Shown here: piece by piece, positions 61,101-64,000 of the stretch
Position numbering within the stretch: position 1 is the first letter of the stretch
Layout: every line of letters begins with the position of its first letter
Assembly (NCBI RefSeq): GCF_900142605.1
Contig: NZ_FRBL01000003.1
Location: forward strand, 186,001 to 250,000
Direction: 5' to 3'
From: Chitinophaga jiangningensis
GTDB lineage: Bacteria > Bacteroidota > Bacteroidia > Chitinophagales > Chitinophagaceae
Length of the DNA: 64,000 nucleotides
The notes under the pieces: generated by a model
Database searches by the model: none
Told to the model about the DNA's origin: nothing
The model's input: only the letters and a program-made list of their open reading frames with translations
Translations under genes and position numbers: made by a program

Positions 61101-62132
61101 GAGTGGCGGATGTAGTTGCCAGTTGGTAAACGAAGAGCCATAGGCATGTACCATATTTACGCCGCCGAAGTAGGTGCCCAGCCACATTGCGCCGCTGTTA
61201 TCGGCGTATATGCTATGCAGTGAGTTCTGGCTTAGCCCGTACCCGCCGGGGTTGCGCGCATCCTGCCGGTAATGGCGGGCCTGCATGGTTACCGGGTCAA
61301 TGATCGTGAGGCCTTCCTGGGTACCAATCCACATGTTCCCCTGCTGGTCAGGTACCACCCGGCGTACTATATTATTAATAATGGTTGGGTGAGATAATAA
61401 AGTAAAATGCCCGGTAACCGGATCGTAAATATTCACACCGCCCGTTTGTGTGCCCAGCCATAAACGGCCCTGCTTATCCGCTGTAATGGCGGTAATAAAA
61501 TTCATGGAAAGGGTGTTTGCCTGGCCTTCCTCCCGGCGGAAGTGCTCATAGTGGCTGCCATTTATTTTGGTGAGACCAGTATTTGTCCCTATCCAGATGT
61601 TCCCGTTTTTATCTTCATATACACATCGCACCACGTATCCTGCAATGTCGGGCGGAGCGATGAACCGCTTCCTGGTCCCTTCGATCACATACAGCCCGTT
61701 GTTGGCGCCAAACCAGTGGCGGCCTTTGCTATCTTCATAAATACAATTGATATTGGTATTAAGTGCGGAGTCCAGCACGATACGGGTAAACCGGTCGTGC
61801 ACCGGATCATACTTTGCCAGGCCGGAAGTAGTACCGATCCATAACGTCTGCTGCCGGTCGCGGTACAAACTCATGATCTGGTTGCCCGGCAGGGAAGTAG
61901 TATCGTCCGCCTGTTGGTGATATATTTTAAAACGATGGCCATCGTAGCGATTCAGTCCATAATGGGTACCGAACCAGATGAAACCCTGTTGGTCCTGCGC
62001 GATGGATAAAACGGCGTTATGCGATAGTCCGTCTTCTACGGTGAGGTGATTAAATGTAATATCCTGCCCATAACTTTTTGTGTACACGGTAGGGAATAGC
62101 AGGCATATCAGCAGGAAGCATCTCAAAATCAT
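58152..62132 (-). CDS. Hybrid two-component sensor-regulator (HTCS)
   Basis: A 1,326-residue one-protein phosphorelay typical of Bacteroidota polysaccharide loci. After a signal peptide, residues to about 680 form two periplasmic beta-propellers (repeated D..G..W.GT pattern), then a Y_Y_Y domain to about 760 and one transmembrane helix (about 767-790). The kinase follows with the phospho-accepting H814 in SHEIRTHLTLL, the N box FNLLTNAFKFTPDGG, and the G boxes DNGRGI and GYGIGLALS. The receiver domain has D1122 in LIISDVMMPEMDG, and an AraC-type helix-turn-helix ends the protein. A proline normal in the HEIRTPL motif is replaced by histidine (residue 819). It probably senses lyase products and activates the PL8 gene and the divergent SusC gene. 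Confidence 0.93.
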   Translation of the reverse strand: MILRCFLLICLLFPTVYTKSYGQDITFNHLTVEDGLSHNAVLSIAQDQQGFIWFGTHYGLNRYDGHRFKIYHQQADDTTSLPGNQIMSLYRDRQQTLWIGTTSGLAKYDPVHDRFTRIVLDSALNTNINCIYEDSKGRHWFGANNGLYVIEGTRKRFIAPPDIAGYVVRCVYEDKNGNIWIGTNTGLTKINGSHYEHFRREEGQANTLSMNFITAITADKQGRLWLGTQTGGVNIYDPVTGHFTLLSHPTIINNIVRRVVPDQQGNMWIGTQEGLTIIDPVTMQARHYRQDARNPGGYGLSQNSLHSIYADNSGAMWLGTYFGGVNMVHAYGSSFTNWQLHPPLNGISNNVISSIREDAAHNYWIGTEGGGLNFFNRATGTFTTYKNDPDNPGSLGSNLVKVVYEDKDHQIWTATHGGGLNLLQNGHFKRFFYNAKDPGTFSREVTALLEDSKGRFWIGANNQLQVFHRQGSELVKQADSVITGPAGKQSIRYLFEDSQHRILIGTISYLYVLEGDSMRLLHNGYVNSIQEDHQHQIWVSMYFGGLIKYSPDLKQKVQYRVKDGLPNDNVIGLLEDDQHALWISTYNGLVRFDPAINTFQTFTTSDGLAGNAFNYNSFLKDSRGEFLFGGYNGITSFFPDRVVTNTIASPLRFTGLRLFNNPVDIGEDNDLLQEDISFTRSLAFKHNQEVFTLEFALLNYVKSNKNSYAYRLEGADRDWIETSTPSVTYTNLSSGHYVFWVKGANNDGVWSKPERMEITVLPPFWRTWWAYTLYIIAVVLLFFFVTRFFFLWALLRKEEELHQVKLNFFTHVSHEIRTHLTLLLVPVERMMDALRKDDPMQSTLGQLRNNADRLLKLVNELMDFRKAETNHLRLHIHEQDLIPFIDQIYTGFRELSLNRNISMELRHEQDHVWLYLDPEQLEKVFFNLLTNAFKFTPDGGRIQMHVSSNRQHCVITVTDNGRGIAPEYVDKLFTNFFQVQDHGLQNTGYGIGLALSKNIVEQHKGTLTVQSEPSTPEKEGCTIFTVTLPLGSRHFEGSIHTVGATPAMPKAATKTVLTTEETTDTGVTAQQPFTIHIVEDNPELRALISQTFRGQYTVLENENGADGLQTATTQIPDLIISDVMMPEMDGLAFCQAIKTDERTSHIPVILLTAKSSQADQVSGLETGADLYLTKPFSTKVLALNVRNLLTAREKMRERYSRQMQTIVPAPPEPLPTSVDNAFLEKVIALVEEHMEDQEFGVDMLARKVAMSQPVLYKKLKAVTNMSVNDFIKSLRLKKAAALIRTREHTVYQVSYMVGYNDPKYFSREFKKQFGKTPSEYAGAAEL

Positions 62133-62178
62133 GCACTAATATAAGGATTGTATGTACCCAAAAAACCTTTTTTCTTAG

Positions 62179-62254
62179 CGGGAGGTGGGCAGGACCGCCG
62201 GTCCTGCCCACCTCCCGTTTTAAGACCGCCGAAGGCGGTCTTAAAACGGGAGGT
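62179..62254. terminator. Double hairpin between the HTCS and SusC genes with a duplicated arm
   Basis: Hairpin 1 is a perfect 18-bp stem at 62179-62217 (loop GCC); hairpin 2 is a perfect 14-bp stem at 62217-62247 (loop GAA). CGGGAGGT occurs at 62179-62186 and again at 62247-62254, so the sequence ACCTCCCG at 62210-62217 can pair on either side. It lies in the 5' region of both divergent genes, so an attenuator is possible; it may instead be a dispersed repeat. Confidence 0.6.
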
Positions 62255-62384
62255 ATTGATAGTCAATATTTTGCGATGATATTTATAAAATTCCCCCCAT
62301 AAATTTAGAATAATCCCCCCTCGGTACGGACTGCTTATTACATATTTGTGTATCAACCAGGATTTCCAACTAATTCCAGCGTCT

Positions 62385-64000
62385 ATGACTAACACATTCC
62401 GATCAACCTGTGCGGGAAGCAGGTGCCGCTTCCCGGGGATTTATTTGCTAACAGTAGTCATGTGGATCATTTTATCTCCACTTATCCTAAATGCACAACA
62501 GAAAAAAAATTATTCCGGTGTAGTAAAAGACAAAGACGGGATGCCGCTGGTAGGGGTGACCGTGATGGTAAAAAATGAAAAAACAGGCGCCACCACCGAT
62601 GTGAATGGTCGCTTCACCATTGCTGCCAAACCGGGCAACACTCTTGTATTTACCTATATTGGGTTTTCAAAATTAGAGCAGGTCGTGGATGCGCGGACGG
62701 AATATAATATCCGGCTGGCCGACCAGGCAGGAACGCTCAACGATGTGGTGGTAGTAGGGTATGCCACCCAAAAACGCAAGGACCTTACGGGAGCGGTAGG
62801 TAGCGTAAACATGAAGGAATTTGAAAAGGCGCCGGTGAAATCTTTTGACGAAGCACTCGCAGGCCGTGTAGCTGGTGTGGCCGTTGCCAGTAACGACGGG
62901 CAGCCGGGATCGATCGCCAACATCGTGATCCGCGGTGCGGGCTCCATCACGCAGGATAACTCTCCCTTGTATGTGATTGATGGTTTTCCTACGGAAAGCT
63001 CCAATGCAAATGCTATCAGTCCGGCAGATATTGAGTCCATCGATGTGCTGAAAGATGCTTCCGCTACGGCTATCTACGGTGCCCGTGGTTCCAATGGGGT
63101 TATCCTGATCACCACCAAAAAAGGAAAAACGGGCGTGCCACAGGTGAGCTATAATGGCTACTATGGCTGGCAGCAGATTCCCAACAAAATTCCGCTGATG
63201 GGCGCATACGATTTTGTGAAATATGTGGGAGAAGTAAACCCCGGTATTTACGACTCCGTGTACCTGGCCGGAGGTGTGAAACTGGAAGATTACCGCAACC
63301 GCGAGTCCATCGATATGCAGGATTACATTTACCGCGTAGGACAAAATACCAACCACGACCTGGCCGTTCGCGGGGGCAATGATAAAACGAAATATTCCCT
63401 CTCCGGCAACTTCAACAACCAGAAGGGGATTATCATCAACAGTGGTTTTAAGCGCTACCAGGGCAGGTTCTCGCTGGACCAAACAGTGAACGATAAACTG
63501 AAAGTGGGCGTGAACGCCAATTATGCCTATAGCGAAGCTTTTGGTATACCAGTATCGGCTACCAACTTTTATGCCTCCGCCACTACCTTGTATTCCGTGT
63601 GGGGCTTCCGGCCAACAACCAGTATCAAGGGGCGCGACAGCGCCGCTAACCTGATCGACGACTTTTACGATCCGGGCAATGAGCTGGCCAACAACCAGGA
63701 CTACCGTGTAAACCCCTTGCAGAATATCCAAAACCAGTACACCATGACCAAGGCAGGCAACCTCATGGCGAACGCTTATGTGCAGTATGCCATCACGAAG
63801 GACCTGAGTTTGCGCATAGCGGGTGGTATCAACAGTGTAACCACGGAGGCGGATATCTTCAATAACTCAAAAACACAGTCAGGTAGTAAGTGGAACTCCA
63901 ACGGAGTGAATGGTAGTGTGGAATTCAGGCCCACTTCAGTCTGGAATTCACAGAACTCACTGACCTACCACAAAACATTCAATAAGCAGCATAACCTTAC
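62385..64000 (+). CDS. SusC-type TonB-dependent transporter, truncated by the window end
   Basis: The open frame begins at ATG 62385 (MTNTFRSTCAGSRC), includes a hydrophobic signal-like segment (IYLLTVVMWIILSPLILNA) and runs off the window, with about 538 residues visible. The carboxypeptidase-regulatory-like domain (YSGVVKDKDGMPLVGVTVMV), the TonB-box region LNDVVVVGYATQKRKDLTG, and a plug with SPLYVIDGF and DVLKDASATAIYGARGSNGVILI are clear. It is divergent from the HTCS gene and probably belongs to the same polysaccharide locus; a SusD gene is expected just outside the window. Confidence 0.88.
   Translation, partial: MTNTFRSTCAGSRCRFPGIYLLTVVMWIILSPLILNAQQKKNYSGVVKDKDGMPLVGVTVMVKNEKTGATTDVNGRFTIAAKPGNTLVFTYIGFSKLEQVVDARTEYNIRLADQAGTLNDVVVVGYATQKRKDLTGAVGSVNMKEFEKAPVKSFDEALAGRVAGVAVASNDGQPGSIANIVIRGAGSITQDNSPLYVIDGFPTESSNANAISPADIESIDVLKDASATAIYGARGSNGVILITTKKGKTGVPQVSYNGYYGWQQIPNKIPLMGAYDFVKYVGEVNPGIYDSVYLAGGVKLEDYRNRESIDMQDYIYRVGQNTNHDLAVRGGNDKTKYSLSGNFNNQKGIIINSGFKRYQGRFSLDQTVNDKLKVGVNANYAYSEAFGIPVSATNFYASATTLYSVWGFRPTTSIKGRDSAANLIDDFYDPGNELANNQDYRVNPLQNIQNQYTMTKAGNLMANAYVQYAITKDLSLRIAGGINSVTTEADIFNNSKTQSGSKWNSNGVNGSVEFRPTSVWNSQNSLTYHKTFNKQHNL

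Noticed and set aside
62129..62395. Leftward 88-codon frame upstream of the HTCS gene
   Set aside because: It runs through the double hairpin and overlaps the start of the SusC gene; low-complexity product without known motif.
1..64000. tRNA, rRNA, insertion sequences and riboswitches
   Set aside because: Looked for by eye on both strands; no cloverleaf-like, rRNA-like or transposase-like sequence and no known riboswitch core was found.

Overview
The window looks like a chromosomal segment of a soil-type Bacteroidota, most likely a Chitinophaga-like member of the Chitinophagaceae. The evidence is three SusC-type TonB-dependent transporters, two SusD-type lipoproteins, a hybrid two-component sensor-regulator, a type IX secretion sorting domain, a GH144-type enzyme, A-rich start regions without strong Shine-Dalgarno sequences, and promoters of the Bacteroidota type (TTTG and TAnnTTTG). 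No tRNA, rRNA, CRISPR array, transposase or prophage structural gene was seen. All functional names come from reading motifs by eye; nothing was searched.

Layout. 1-10.5 kb holds mixed single genes: an alpha/beta hydrolase, a CrtO-like acyltransferase, a class 3 lipase, a DUF4421 outer-membrane protein, a GH71/99-like lipoprotein with a beta-trefoil tail, a NamZ-type muramidase, a small secreted protein followed by a leucine-rich-repeat protein, and an S41 protease. 10.5-16.1 kb is a divergent regulatory locus. ArsR, SRPBCC and two alpha/beta hydrolase genes run leftward behind a promoter whose -33/-7 spacer is filled by a perfect palindrome. An AraC regulator, an FAD monooxygenase and a DinB protein run rightward.

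16.1-33.7 kb is the most unusual part: a tightly packed leftward four-gene cassette made of a GT4 glycosyltransferase, a Thr-rich collagen-like (Gly-Pro-Thr) protein with a 45-bp tandem repeat, a 1,124-residue protein I do not recognise, and a giant 3,890-residue protein with about six LysM-like repeats. The three large products have no recognisable signal peptide. This is the best candidate for an undescribed system.

34.2-40.1 kb is a SusC/SusD/GH144 locus, probably for beta-1,2-glucan. 40.2-45.3 kb carries AT-rich small membrane-protein genes, one broken by an in-frame amber codon, then a Crp-type regulator, an oxidoreductase, a secreted protein and a GntR/FCD regulator. 45.4-54.9 kb is a sialic acid locus: SusC, SusD, sialidase, N-acetylneuraminate lyase, mutarotase/epimerase and an MFS transporter. 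Matching promoter-operator modules lie in front of the GntR gene and the SusC gene, so this regulator probably controls both itself and the operon. 55.1-64 kb carries a secreted PL8-type polysaccharide lyase with a T9SS tail, a hybrid two-component regulator and, divergently, a SusC gene that runs off the window end; this looks like part of a glycosaminoglycan-type locus. Three tandem double hairpins (45.4, 55.1 and 62.2 kb) flank these loci.
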